In this document: piece after piece, positions 11,618 to 23,026 of the stretch | How positions within the stretch are numbered: the stretch's first letter is position 1 | Layout of the letters: every line of letters begins with the position of its first letter | Assembly: GCA_025330725.1 (NCBI GenBank) | Contig: JAIWND010000027.1 | Location: 124,001 to 188,000 of the forward strand | Length of the DNA: 64,000 nt | Source of the DNA: Chlamydoabsidia padenii | Taxonomy: Eukaryota > Mucoromycota > Mucoromycetes > Mucorales > Cunninghamellaceae | Direction of reading: 5' to 3' | Program-made: the position numbers and the translations under genes | Notes under the pieces: model-generated | Told to the model about the DNA's origin: nothing | The model's input: the letters and a program-made list of their open reading frames with translations, nothing else | Database searches by the model: none

Positions 11618-11916
11618 AATCCCTTTACCGGTGCACTAAGATTACCATCTTAATTATAGCAGTTTCAATACTTTAAATACTAATTAAAATCACATAGTAA
11701 AAACGCAAGCTAATAAAGACAGGAGTATGAAAAGATGGTTCACAAAGTATATGGTGATTTAAAGTTGAACCTCTGTTACGAGGTCAATGGGTTTCAAAGG
11801 TCGTTTTTTTTAAAAAAACAATATATATATAACTTTATCAAGTAAATAAGTGTATTGGGAGGGGGATATCTATCTAATGGAATGTGTGGTATATAAATAT
11901 TTGTAGAGGGATATAA
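11618..11916. other. Intergenic AT-rich stretch
   Basis: No gene seen; includes a short (TA)n at about 11821-11830. Confidence 0.4.
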
Positions 11917-12237
11917 CTAAAGTATCGTCTTCTTGACCATACTGGTGATAAGTGAGATGGAGTCAGATCCTAGCGTATAATAATAATCATTTTTATGTGG
12001 ATCAAACATACTAATATGGGCGTCGATTTCGGATTCTGCAGTGGTGTGGTGATTGGTGTAAAAACATGCATTGTTTCCCGTGGTGGTAAGGCAATAAATG
12101 TACTTGACAAACCATAGCTTGAGCATCGGACCTAACACAAACATGTGAGCCCCCAATTTATTTTTATTTTTATTACTTTTACCTTGACATAAAAACAGTG
12201 TACAATAATACCAGGCATATCCAGTAAGGTAGCTAGC
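11917..12237 (-). pseudogene. 5'-truncated two-exon relic or small gene of unknown family
   Basis: Two exons join in frame: 12237-12183 (after a TATATAG acceptor-like site) and 12131-11917, with a GTAAAA donor and a TTGTGTTAG acceptor. The product would contain YLTGYAWYYCTLFLCQ, FYTNHHTTAESEIDAH, MFDPHKNDYYYTLGSDSI and end VKKTIL. No in-frame ATG lies upstream; the sequence before it is the promoter of the alcohol oxidase gene. It looks like the 3' end of a gene whose front was lost. The family is not recognised. Confidence 0.4.
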
Positions 12238-12464
12238 CTATATAGCATATGTAGGTGAGCTTATAACCTCAAGAGTTGGAGTGTGAATCTTTCGGTAACT
12301 TTTTAAAGGGATCGCCATATTAAGTAAATAAAAGTTGACAGGGTTGGAAAAATCAGTGGGGTAAGAGCGGGATATGAAATCCAAGAAGGGGAAGCCTATT
12401 TAATTTCACTCCTTTCCACTCCTTCTTCTTCTTCCCATCTCGCTATAATCCTCTTTATTTAACC

Positions 12465-13346
12465 ATGCCAGAACAACCCACTCTACCAATACCCGTAAAA
12501 GATCCCTTTCGATTCCACGTCAACTCTGCGATCGAACTCACTCAAGATCAATGGCTCACTCTGCATGCACTCATGAACACATTTATTGGGGAAGTGGACG
12601 CATCCGAAGCTGAACGTCTCGCCGACAAGTACTCGAAAACTGGTGTCGACCGCGATACGATTCTCCAATTCTGCCGCCTTCAATCCACCGATCTCGGCGA
12701 GGCTCAAGACAACATTCATGGCTTTCTCCAACGAGCGGCCGCACCTGAAAAACGGCGAGACATTCTCCTCATCTTGTCCGTCCTATCCACTCGTCCTGGC
12801 ACATTTGCTCTCACTGGTCATTATGCACTCTTCCGTGATCTCACACTTCAAGAACGTGAAACGGCACTCAACAACTGGCGGACGTCGGTGATTCCTCAAC
12901 TACGCTTACTCTTCAAATCCATGTCGGGGATCTGCCTGAATCCACTGTTTTCCAACCAACCGATCCTACACAAGGCGATGGGGTACCCAGGTAAAGATAC
13001 ACGTAGAACGGAGCCTGACTATCAACCTGTGAACTCTTTTCCTCGTTTGTCCATGTTGACGGAATCTGATCTATTGACTGTCGCTTCTTGGGATTGTATT
13101 GTCATTGGTAGTGGTGGTGGTGGCGGGGTGGCGGCGGCTGAACTCGCAAGAGCGGGCAAATCGGTGCTCGTTATAGAAAAGGGAACTTACTATCACGAAT
13201 CTGATATGGCTATGGTGGAAGGTGATGCGTTTAATAATCTGTATGAAGCGGGTGGATTCTTCTCGACGACAGATGGTAACATCAGTGTGGCGGCTGGAAG
13301 TACTTTTGGAGGTAATAAAATAGATAGATCATGTCATCTTTTAATA

Positions 13347-13390
<44 letters not shown>

Positions 13391-14994
13391 TATACATATA
13401 TAGGTGGAACTACTGTCAATTGGTCTGCAAGTTTAAAGGTAGGCGGTAATCATGGCTTCGTATTAATATGGGACAAAAGTTAAACTCATCTTTTTATTTT
13501 ATGTATCTAGCTTCAACACTTTGTGCGTGAAGAATGGGCTAAACAGGGATTAACTCATTTCCTGTCTCCAAAGGTAAGCAAACTTACTCCTATCTTTTTT
13601 AAACAAACAATGAAAAACTAATCCCCCATTCTAGTTCTCTGATGATCTAGAACGTGTCTTCCAACGCATTGGTGCCTCGACTGCTGGTGTGAAACATAAT
13701 GGCAGCAACCAAATCCTGGTGAATGGATGCAAGTAAGTCCTCCAACACATCAACACCCCTCCCCCTCCAAAAAAAAACAAACAACTGACATCTTTCTTGA
13801 TAGGGAACTTGGATATCATGTGGAAGATCTTCATCAAAATACCGGGGGCCAATTACATGACTGTGGCTATTGTTATGCAGGATGTAAAGACGGTATCAAA
13901 CATGGAACGATGAACACTTGGCTCCGGGACGCCCAAGACCACGGTGCTCGATTCATTGATCGCACCAAAGTTCTCCGTGTCCTCATTGAAAAAAACCAAG
14001 CCGTCGGTGTGGAAGCCAGTATCCATCTAGGACAACAACAACAACGCACGATCAAGATTTATGGGAATACGGTGGTATGCGCGGCGGGCTCGTTACAAAC
14101 CCCAGGTGTACTCTTACGCAGCGGACTCAAGAACAAGCATATCGGCCGACACCTACGACTCCACCCCTGTGCCATTGCATTTGGCTTCTTTGACGATCCC
14201 GTGGATACATTTGAAGGCTCGATCATGACTGCGGTCAGTACGGTGGCGGAAAACGTGGATGGAGAAGGCTATGGATGTAAATTGGAAGTGCCAGCCACAC
14301 CGGCCGGTTCGTACTCGACCTTGTTGCCATGGCGTGGGGTGGCTCATCACAAGGAAATGATGCTCCGGTACCGCCACTACTCTCCCATCCTCGTCCTGGC
14401 TCGTGACAAGGACCCGGATTCGTTGGTACGGTATGATGAACATGGTAATCTTGCCATTGACTATGCCTTGTCGGCCCATGACCGTCAGTCGATTCTAATG
14501 GGGATCTTGCGCGCGGTGGACATCTTGGTGGCTGCCGGGGCGCGAGAAGTCCAGACTGGTCATTTTGCCATGGAGCCCTTTGTGTTTGGTCCAGAGGAAG
14601 CAAGTCGGGTGGATAACCCTCGGTATGTAGGGTGGAAGGCAAGTCTGGCTAAAACGGGGATTCCGTCGTTTGGGATGGGGGTCTTTGCTGCTCATCAAAT
14701 GGGATCCGCTCGTATGGGTATTTCGCCCAATGTTTCGGTGGCTAAACCTAATGGTGAAACTTGGGAAGTCAAGAATCTTTACCTCGCTGATACCTCTTTA
14801 TTCCCTACTGCTACAGGTATATATATATATATATATATGAAAATAGTATGCCTAGGACACTTGTTGACTGATTCTTTTGTTTAATTTTATTTTGCATAAA
14901 TGTAGGTGTTAACCCAATGGTTACTGTTGAAGCTCTTGCTCTTCATATTGCCGATTGCATTGTCAAAAAAGAAGTCGCCCCTGCCAAACTATAG
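12465..14994 (+). CDS. Long-chain fatty alcohol oxidase (GMC oxidoreductase family)
   Basis: FAD-dependent enzyme that oxidises long-chain fatty alcohols to aldehydes, producing peroxide; used in omega-oxidation or alkane and wax breakdown, usually in peroxisomal or ER membranes. It has 714 residues in six exons: 12465-13311, 13404-13438, 13511-13573, 13635-13732, 13804-14816, 14906-14994. The FAD-binding loop is VIGSGGGGGVAAAELARAGK at about residue 213; GMC signatures follow: GSTFGGGTTVNWSAS, CGYCYAGCKDGIKHGT, CAAGSLQTPGVLLRSG, and the C-terminal HQMGSARMG with LYLADTSLFPTATGVNPM. The long N-terminal region before the FAD loop is typical of the FAO branch rather than glucose oxidases. Intron 1 holds a 37-T run; intron 5 starts with a (TA)n tract. 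AGCGGGATATGAAATCC lies about 95 bp upstream of the ATG. Confidence 0.93.
13353..13389. repeat. 37-base T run in alcohol oxidase intron 1
   Basis: Lies 14 bases before the TATATAG acceptor at 13403 and serves as an extreme polypyrimidine tract. Confidence 0.9.
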
Positions 14995-15223
14995 TACTAT
15001 ATCTAGTTTGCTTCCATATGTATTAGTAATAAACATTTTTATATATATATATATATATATATTGTTATTGCCAAAAAGAAGAATGCTTTTATTATTATTA
15101 AAAAAAGAAAGGGGTTGTAGATGCAGGATGTATATAGATTGTGTGTGTGTGAATGTATATGGGATTGGATACTATAGACATAAGAGGGGGTAAGGGTAGG
15201 TTGTATGTGTGTGTGTGTTACTA

Positions 15224-15992
15224 TCAAACTAATCCAGTCTTTTGTTTCTTGACATCCTCGTCGTCGAGATGATCCGATTTCCGTTTTTCTTGTAATGGTG
15301 CAGCAGGAGGAGGAATATAAGCATGTCGATTTTTACCGAGCTTGGGCGGTATACGCCAAAAGTATTGTTTATCCTGTAACGTGCATTTCCGAGCACTTCG
15401 TCCGACTTGAGTATAAGTTGCCCGACGCCATTCCACTGGATCCATATCACTGTTGTAGTAGTAGAGGTTTTCTTTAGGTGAACCATCTGCGGTTTTGCCT
15501 TTGCGTACGATTTCACCAAAAAATGACTTTTCCTTGAGTACTCGTTCGATACGTGATGTCCACATGGCTCGGTCTTGTTTCTTGTAGTTGGGGTTGGTCT
15601 TGATGATACGTGAGCAAATGTCGCTGATTGGCATGGATGATTTTCTCGAGAATACTATATATATTAAAAAAAGAAGAGTGAGTGAGGTCCTAATACAAAA
15701 GAGAAGGGGTTATCTTCTTACCCAAAATGTCAATGATGTTTTCCGCGTAATCTGTTGTATCTTCTTCTGGTTGATTTTCCTTATCATCAGATGGTGTTTC
15801 AATTGGTTCATGTGATGATGGGTGAATAGAGTCATCCACCTGTTGTAATGATTCTTCTTGTTTTACTGATTCATCCAGAGTATGCTGTTGTTCCATTACG
15901 CATTGTACTTCTTGTTGTCGTTCGGTTACGACCTCCTCTTGTTGTTGTTCCATTACGACCTCCTCTTGTTGTTGTTGTTGTTCCATTACGTC

Positions 15993-16024
<32 letters not shown>

Positions 16025-16541
16025 GGTTCATTACATCCTCTTCTTCTTGTTGTTGTTGTTCAGATTCAGTCATGGTATCCTTTGTTATTGTTGCACTCTG
16101 CTCTTGTTGTTGTAGAAGTGGTGGTGGTGTACGGAAGATCAAGGTATCACCTAAAATATCCACAAAAGAATAATCATCCAAAGGCGCCCGTTCATGTTGC
16201 CGATAAAGAATACGGTCGACAGTAGCCCCATTTAATCCCAAGACAACAAGTTCGAATCGTCCATTATATTCAATGGCGACGTGAGTCCGACTGATTTGGC
16301 GGTTACGTCGTCCAATCTTGACAGTACATGATCCACCCCGACCTAACGTAATGCGATGTTGATAACTACCGACAATGACGAGGTCGTTTGTTGCCGTCGC
16401 CTTGTGTTCGTCCGCATCGAGTTCGGAAGTAGGTATCAAGTCATCCGAGTTGAAACCATCGTGATAGGGTTCGGGTGAAGCAGGAAGTGGCATGGCATTG
16501 GTGTATTGAATCGACTTTTGTAAGGCATTGTGGGTCGACAT
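15224..16541 (-). CDS. FHA-domain protein, Tos4/Plm2-like
   Basis: Probable nuclear phosphothreonine-binding protein of 416 residues; exons 16541-15722 and 15654-15224. The FHA core lies at about residues 50-135: ITLGRGGSCTVKIGRRNRQ, then ISRTHVAIEYNG and LGLNGATVD, with the Arg, Ser, His and Asn-Gly positions expected for phospho-binding. The middle is a long Gln/Glu/Val linker made of CAA-type repeats. The C-terminal part (SDICSRIIKTNPNYKKQDRA and later EWRRATYTQVGRSARKC) may be a helical DNA- or chromatin-binding segment, ending in a basic tail. Tos4 and Plm2 in yeast are G1/S-expressed chromatin factors; a perfect ACGCGT lies 146 bp upstream of this start, in line with such control. The subfamily name is an inference from the FHA plus overall layout. 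Confidence 0.78.
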
Positions 16542-17036
16542 TCTCGTTCTACTAAAATTAACAAGTCTAATGAGTCAAAACGTCATTAAAGTATACGTGG
16601 ACCTACAATGGATGAGAATAAAGTGAAAGAAAAAGGTATAAGACCAATGGAGCGGCTTCAAAAAATCTTTTATTTTGTTCTCCCCCACGCGTTTTTTTTT
16701 TTTCTTCCTCTGATGGATTTTTTTTTCTTCCTCTTCTTTTAAAAGTCAGCACAAGCGTGATTTCAGCCAATGACAGAGGCACATTTCTACCGCGTAATAG
16801 AGTTCTGAGTGTCATTCCCACAATGGAATGAAACATCCATGCATACGAGTCCACAAACCCCTCTTCTTGTTTTCTGACAAGGCACTTTCGGCATTATGCT
16901 GCTACTCTTTTTTGCTTTCCTTTCTTTTCATTCTCACTTTTTTTTTGAGTCGGGGTTTGAAATCCGAGATGAGACTTAATCGTCTGCTCTTTCCCCACTC
17001 TTTTCTTTCTTTCTTTGTCATTCTAATTGTCAAACC
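16542..17036. promoter_or_regulatory. Divergent promoter, FHA protein / acid phosphatase
   Basis: About 495 bp. ACGCGT (MluI cell-cycle box consensus) is at 16687-16692. On the phosphatase side GGGGTTTGAAATCCGAG lies about 80 bp before its ATG. Strong CT/T richness follows, as is usual near fungal start sites. Confidence 0.5.
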
Positions 17037-18401
17037 ATGTCTGCAACACATGCCGAATATGCACCTAACCCTAATGATATTGAATTAATGTAAGTAATAA
17101 AGGCATTTCATAACGGTCATTAAACCTCATTGTCATAGATACTTGCAGGTGGTCCATCGTCACGGTAAAGGCATATTACACATATACTCTTTGATATGAC
17201 TCACCTAACCTTACTGTATTTAGGGGAACGTGCACCGGTACGTCGTCGACTGGAAAAGTTTATTCCTGCTACTTGGCACCTTTGTGATGTGAACCGTGCC
17301 ATGTTTACCACCATCTTGTACTTTAATCGGCAAGAAGGAAAGAGTAATGACGGGATTCCTGCTCAATTCATTCCATTGCAACGACTGGTGGAGAGAAAAA
17401 ATGGGACCTCCGAAGAAATGACTTATCCCGCTGGTGCATGGTAAACAGAATAATCTTATAAAAATGCTTTGTATTGATTTATATATCTTCTAGTTACTAT
17501 GGTCAATTGACCAATTTGGGTCGCCAGAACATGACAGCTCTTGGTACTCGCCTTCGTGAAATCTATATAGAAAAGTAAAGGGATAAACAGATATATATAT
17601 ATATATATATATACAAAAGAAACAATAGTATGATAGTTAACATAATGGTCTAATAGATACAAGTTTCTCTCTGACCGGTATGATCCCAAGGAAATCTATA
17701 TACGAAGCACGGATTATGCACGCACTCAAGAATCCGTCCAACAAATGATTGCAGGTGGTCTTTATCCTCTTGACAAACGATCGGCAAATGCTCCTCTCCA
17801 AATTCGTACAAGGTAATTTATTATCATCATCATCCTTTCGACTTGTTTTTCTCACTCACCTGTATTGTTAGGGATCCTCCTAAAGAAAACATGTATGCAA
17901 ATCCAAGCTGTCTACGACTTCGACAATTGGCCAAACAATTCCAAGAAAAAGTCAAGGTCATGCACAAGGATCTGTCAGTTTCTCTGACTGAACGTTTAAA
18001 GGAACATGTTGATTCTGTCTCTTTAGACTCACATCCTTCAGCCAATGGTATTTTTGGTAAGTAGTAGTATAACATCCACAACCACTTTTATTTTGAACTC
18101 ATCCCCTTGTTATGTATGTATGTATGTAGATACGGTGGTGGCTGCAAAGATACACGGTTTCGATTTACCCAAGGCTTTTGATGACAAGGTGATTCGGGAT
18201 TTGGAACAAATCGTGGTGCATGAATGGTTTTATGGACATATGGTATCCAAGGAAGTCAGGAGATTGGGTTTGGGTCGATTAATGGGCGATATTAGTGATC
18301 GAATGGTTCGTCGAGCCACTCGAACTGACTTGGAGGGGGAACAAGATTATAAATTGGCAGTCTACTCTGGACATGATACGTAAGTTGTGGGGAAGACAGG
18401 T

Positions 18402-18440
<39 letters not shown>

Positions 18441-18821
18441 AAATGTTGTACTGAAGAAAGAACAACTTTGTCCTTACATAGCACGATTGCTCCATTATTG
18501 ATCATATTGGGTGGTTACGATAATAGGTAAACATAAGAAATGATTGTATTGTTTGATACTTATTTAATTGGATATACAAATATTAGATGGCCACCTTTTG
18601 GAAGCTCCATTCTTTTTGAACTATACAAGACCAAGGATGACAACAAGACTAACTATGTCCGGGTAAAATTCAACAACAAGAACCTCGAATTACCAGGCTG
18701 TGCCGAGAAAGGTAACCATCACAGCAATGGTGACCAAAGCTTGTGTACCTTGGAAGCCTTTATGAATATCGTCAAGGATCAAATCCCCGAAGACTGGACA
18801 GCCGAATGTAGTATAGAATAG
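17037..18821 (+). CDS. Histidine acid phosphatase, lysophosphatidic acid phosphatase (ACP6)-like
   Basis: Branch-2 histidine phosphatase of 415 residues that hydrolyses phosphate monoesters through a phosphohistidine. Nine exons: 17037-17089, 17139-17164, 17224-17440, 17494-17574, 17657-17812, 17872-18056, 18130-18379, 18482-18526, 18587-18821. The catalytic motif RHGERAP is built from exons 2 and 3 (VVHRHGERAPVRRRLE); the second signature YSGHDTTIAPLL spans exons 7 and 8 and supplies the proton-donor Asp. ELTNLGRQNM-type sequence (QLTNLGRQNMTALG) and the STDYARTQES block fit the ACP6/PHOX family. There is no signal peptide, so it is probably cytosolic or mitochondrial, unlike secreted phytases. 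The last introns contain a 33-T run. Confidence 0.92.
18407..18439. repeat. 33-base T run in acid phosphatase intron 7
   Basis: Lies 27 bases after the GTAAGT donor at 18380, away from the acceptor at 18481. Confidence 0.9.
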
Positions 18822-19140
18822 AGATCATTTTGTATTATTCTTATTCTTGTTATTATTCTTATTCTTATTATTCTTTTTAGTATAGATAGACGCACCTCCA
18901 CAAATAAAAATGATATACGAAATAAACTTCTATTATAAATTAAAAAGATGTTGTTTGATTGGTGTATGTTGTAAATGAAATAGCTCTTTTGGTTTTAGCC
19001 TGGGTAAGGTTTGGATGCGGGGGAATGAAAAATAGGACTTTTTGCTTGTGTAACGTTTTAGAGAGCCCGCGAATTTCGTTTTGGAACTTGTGGCCGGAGT
19101 TGAAATTGCAAACCTTGTGGTGGACACGGATCCTCTCTCT

Positions 19141-19174
<34 letters not shown>

Positions 19175-19255
19175 CCCTCCCCTCTTCTTCTTTTTTTTTT
19201 TTTTTTTCTTCTTCTTCTTCTCTATCTACTACTTACCTATATTATTACTACTACT
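18822..19255 (+). promoter_or_regulatory. Intergenic region upstream of the bHLH gene
   Basis: Holds the phosphatase 3' UTR (a TTATTCTTATTATTCTT run), then T runs at 19144-19174 and 19191-19207 with CTTCTT repeats directly before the bHLH start, typical of a pyrimidine-rich leader. Confidence 0.45.
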
Positions 19256-21012
19256 ATGGATTATTCTCTCGAACACCCATCTGACACTTCAAGTTGGATT
19301 TATTCTCAACACGATACTTCTTTACGACCCAATACTCATGAACCATTACAGGAACCCGTTCCTTTTGAAGGTAAATCCTTGTCCACATTTATGAAACCAG
19401 TACTAATTAACTATACCCGTTATTTATTATAGATTTCCAGTTTAGTTTTGGTTTGGATCCAGATTTTGTGATGCCTGTACCTTTGGATATGCCTGAACCA
19501 CCCACATTAACAGACTCGACCAACCACTTGCTATCCATGGATTACCAACTAGGCAGTGAAGAACCCAAACAACAAGACTATACTTCATTATTGGCAGAAA
19601 ACAACCCACTATTGGATGAAAATGATCAAAAGGTATTTTCTCAATTCCTGGACGCCTTTTTTGTGGACAAGGATGGACACATGTCGAATGCTGAAGAAAT
19701 GGCTAATCAATTCTCAACAATGTATGATACTCAACAACCTCCTTTATTACTAAACGATCATGGATATAATCTGTCACCACCACCAATGGATCCTTATCAT
19801 GTGGCCACATCCATGTTTTTACCTAAACAACAACAACAACAACAACAACAGCAATCATCAAGACCATCCGGTTACATTGATAATAATGATGATGAAGATG
19901 ACGATGATGAACATCGACGTAGCTCTATTTTACAGTCATTGGATCAACAAAAACAACTACATCAACGACTAAATCGAGTCGTCTCTATACAGCAACTTGC
20001 TAAAGACACCAACAACAACTCAACTCAACAAGAATCCATTGGTCCTAATGCCATATTTCTTCAACAAAGTAATCAAGTATCTGCACCTTTTATTACAAAA
20101 CACTCGACAAGGTATCATGCACAACAACATGCACCTTACCCACCACCTGAACAACGACAACAAGCCAAATCCTTATCAACTCCGACTCGTCGCAACAAAT
20201 CACATAAAGAACTCTTGACTGAAGAAGAAAAACGTAGCAACCATATCGCCTCGGAACAGAAACGACGTAGTACCATTCGAAATGGATTCAAGGATCTCAC
20301 CGATATTGTGCCCACACTCAAGAATATCAACAATTCGAAAAGTACAGTTCTATTCAAGGCGGTGGATTATATAAAGTATTTGGAAAAACGTAATAATAAT
20401 TTACGGGACAAGATGGGATCTTTGGAAGTACGGATTAAAGTCGAAGGTCGGGTCAGTGATCTTTTGATGCACCCGACTTCTTCTTCTTCTTTACAACAAC
20501 AACAACAACAACAACAAACAATGGCACCTTCTCATTCATCACCTATCTCTTATTCCGATCCTTCTCCACAAGATACACCTTATCGTCATCGGGATAGTGA
20601 TACCAGTAGTAGTACCAGTAGTAGCAGTAATACCAGCACAAGCAGTGGAAACAATAGCAATAGTAATGATAACAACAACAGCAACAACAGTAGTGGTGGT
20701 GTGGCGGCGGCTTTATTGGCCCATAAATCTCAACAAAAGCAATTGATGGCTTTACAAGAACAATTACAATATCATCAACGATTATTGGCTCAACAAGATG
20801 ACTCGAGATATCACACTTCCTCACCACCACAACAACAATCATCCGATTTATACCAACACTCTCCTCGATGGACTTATGACCCCAAATCCAACAATTATAA
20901 TAATAACAATAATAATAATAATAATAACAGTAAAAACAACAACACCAATAAGGATCCTGTGACCATGCGAATGGAGGTCGATAATGAAAAACCTATGAAG
21001 GTGTCTGCCTAA
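19256..21012 (+). CDS. bHLH transcription factor
   Basis: Nuclear DNA-binding protein of 564 residues; exons 19256-19370 and 19433-21012. The basic region and helix-loop-helix lie at about residues 300-365: EEKRSNHIASEQKRRSTIRN then GFKDLTDIVPTLKN, loop NNSKST, and VLFKAVDYIKYLEKRNNNL, which runs on into a short coiled coil. His, Glu and Arg at the basic-region positions that read CANNTG E-boxes are present. The rest is low complexity: an acidic N-terminus, Gln runs, Asp runs and a long Ser/Asn/Gln C-terminus coded by CAA and AAT repeats. The helix pattern is closest to the Ino4/Mlx-type class; I do not assign an orthologue. Confidence 0.88.
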
Positions 21013-21481
21013 CTCTCCTGGTCTCTAGTATATATGTAGGTTATTGTGTTTTTATGATAGTTATAGTGATATTACTTTTATATGCATATATTATATACTC
21101 CCACTTTTTATCTTTATAATGTACAAATAAAATGATCCATTTTGGGGGTTTTTTTTAAACAACAATAGATCTGTTACACCCATTGTGAAAATATCATGAC
21201 AATCATGTTTTTATTTTACATATTGCTTGTCAAGTTCCCCTCCATTCAGATCCCGAGACTGCATTAACCCGTACACAGAATGATTATAGTTGCATAAATC
21301 TTTGGTAGCATATAATATATATATATATATATATATATAAATCAATCAGTTTTTTATTTTACATATGTATACAAATAGTAGATCTTCATAATAGTAGTAA
21401 TAGATAGGGGCAAAAAAAGGGATGGGGGTAAATTCAAGGGGTGGGGGATATGCATATACCGATGATAATAATAAAAAGATG
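21013..21481. other. Convergent 3' regions with (TA)n
   Basis: No gene seen. AATAAA at about 21126; a (TA)n repeat at about 21314-21338. Confidence 0.5.
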
Positions 21482-22150
21482 TTATTGAGAAGGTGGAGGA
21501 TCTCGAGCATATTTCTTCAATAGCTGTGTTCGCCTGGATTCCCAACCATCATCAGGTAAAGGTTGTCCATACCACCGAGGTTGTTGAGGTTGAGGTTGAT
21601 GTTTGAATTGAGCCGTCGATGGTGGTGGTGGTCGATTCCATTGATAATAAGTAGATGACCGACGTAAATAATGAGATCGATCCCGTAATAATTCCTGTCG
21701 TTCTTCTTCATCGTGATCAGGACAACAGCACGAACAACAACAACACAAGTAACATAATCCTACCAAGACAAGGATCAACAGTATAAAGAGAGCAATGGCC
21801 GCCATAATACCTAAAGGTAAACTTGAGACTTTTAAGAATCGGGTTAGTAAGGTCAAGTTTCTTTCATTTTTTTTTTTTCCCACCATCTATTTACATTGAC
21901 ATTGCTTGTAATAGTAATCATTGACAGGGCAAAAATCCACAGTTTTATTAATCACACCAAACCAGTTTCCTTGTATACACTTGCCCAGACTTGCACAATA
22001 AGCGCAACCCGTATCGGCCACACAAGACAGACAATCGGTCCATTGACTACAGGTATCTACAATTGGAAAAAAGATTAATGTGGGCTTGTACCTTTTTTTT
22101 TTTTTATTCCTACCTTGTAAAAAGAGCCCAGGAGTGATAACAACTGACAT
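21482..22150 (-). CDS. PSI-domain single-pass membrane protein, PTTG1IP-like
   Basis: Small membrane protein, 175 or 181 residues depending on one acceptor. Exons: 22150-22114, 22056-21895, then 21810-21482 (TTTAG acceptor) or 21828-21482 (AAAAG acceptor, just after an ACTAAC branch-point sequence); both keep frame. The lumenal part is a cysteine-rich PSI module: CSQWTDCLSCVADTGCAYC, then GKCIQ and FCPV. A hydrophobic span follows (MAAIALFILLILVLVGLCYL) and then a run of cysteines, CCCCSCCC, likely palmitoylated, before a basic Arg-rich cytoplasmic tail with PPPPS. The order of PSI, membrane span and cysteine cluster matches PTTG1IP. The N-terminus is very short (MSVVITPGLFLQ) and a true signal peptide is not obvious, so the first exon is the weakest part. 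Confidence 0.72.
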
Positions 22151-23026
22151 TTATCAAATATCTATTGTAAATCTTGGCAATGCAATGTTTAAAAAAAGAT
22201 GGTTTGAAGAAGAAGAGAAGGAATGAAAAAAAGAAACAGGAGAGCTTTTTTTTGCGCTCAAAGAAAGAGAGAGCGGAGTTTATTCTCTTACAGCCGAGAA
22301 TGGGAATGTTGGCCAATCAGGATTCTTCCAGGTGAACAAACATAGCAATATCACTCTTTTGAGCATGAAAAGCGATTCTTAGTATTCTTTCGAGACAGAG
22401 GGGTAACGTTCTCTATGCGAATAGTGAGGATGATGTGCCCGGTAGTTGGTTTTTCTTGACAGAAAGTCATTAGAAATATCAGCAAGAAAGTTGGCTTCTT
22501 TCTCTCAGTGTGGTACGCTCACTCTCAAATAAAACAGGAATATAATCCATAGTGTCATGTGCGCATGAGAGCAAGAAGTACCGGAGTTTGAATATTTCCC
22601 TCTCTCTTTTCAAGGTACTGTATTGAAACTTTTGAGGAACCTTTCTGTCATGTCAAAACTACTGTTTCATCTCTTTTTGTGTGAATATGTTACATGTTCT
22701 CGAGAATGAACTGTTCAAACGTGACACCGGCAACTACTTTTTTTTTTTCGTTGCCCTTCTGTGTGACCCAATTCATTTAGACAAAACATATGGCATAGTG
22801 CCATTTTGAAACGACAAGTATGTCTTTTAGTAAAATCTTCGTTGCAAGAAAAGAATACTCATTGGAGGATAAGGGGGAAGATCGCACCTATCCGAAGATC
22901 AAAATAAAGTTTAAATGCCGATGCGGGCCTTGGCTTTTCCTATATATTGTCTTCTTCACTTCCTTTTTTGTCATTCGCCCTCTCTTTCTTTCTTATTAAT
23001 CCCTTCCTCGACAATTTCTTTTTTAA
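22151..23026. promoter_or_regulatory. Divergent promoter region, PSI protein / ANTH adaptor
   Basis: 876 bp with no gene seen. It is purine/pyrimidine-biased near both genes. TATATATTG at about 22940 lies some 90 bp before the ANTH start. Confidence 0.45.
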
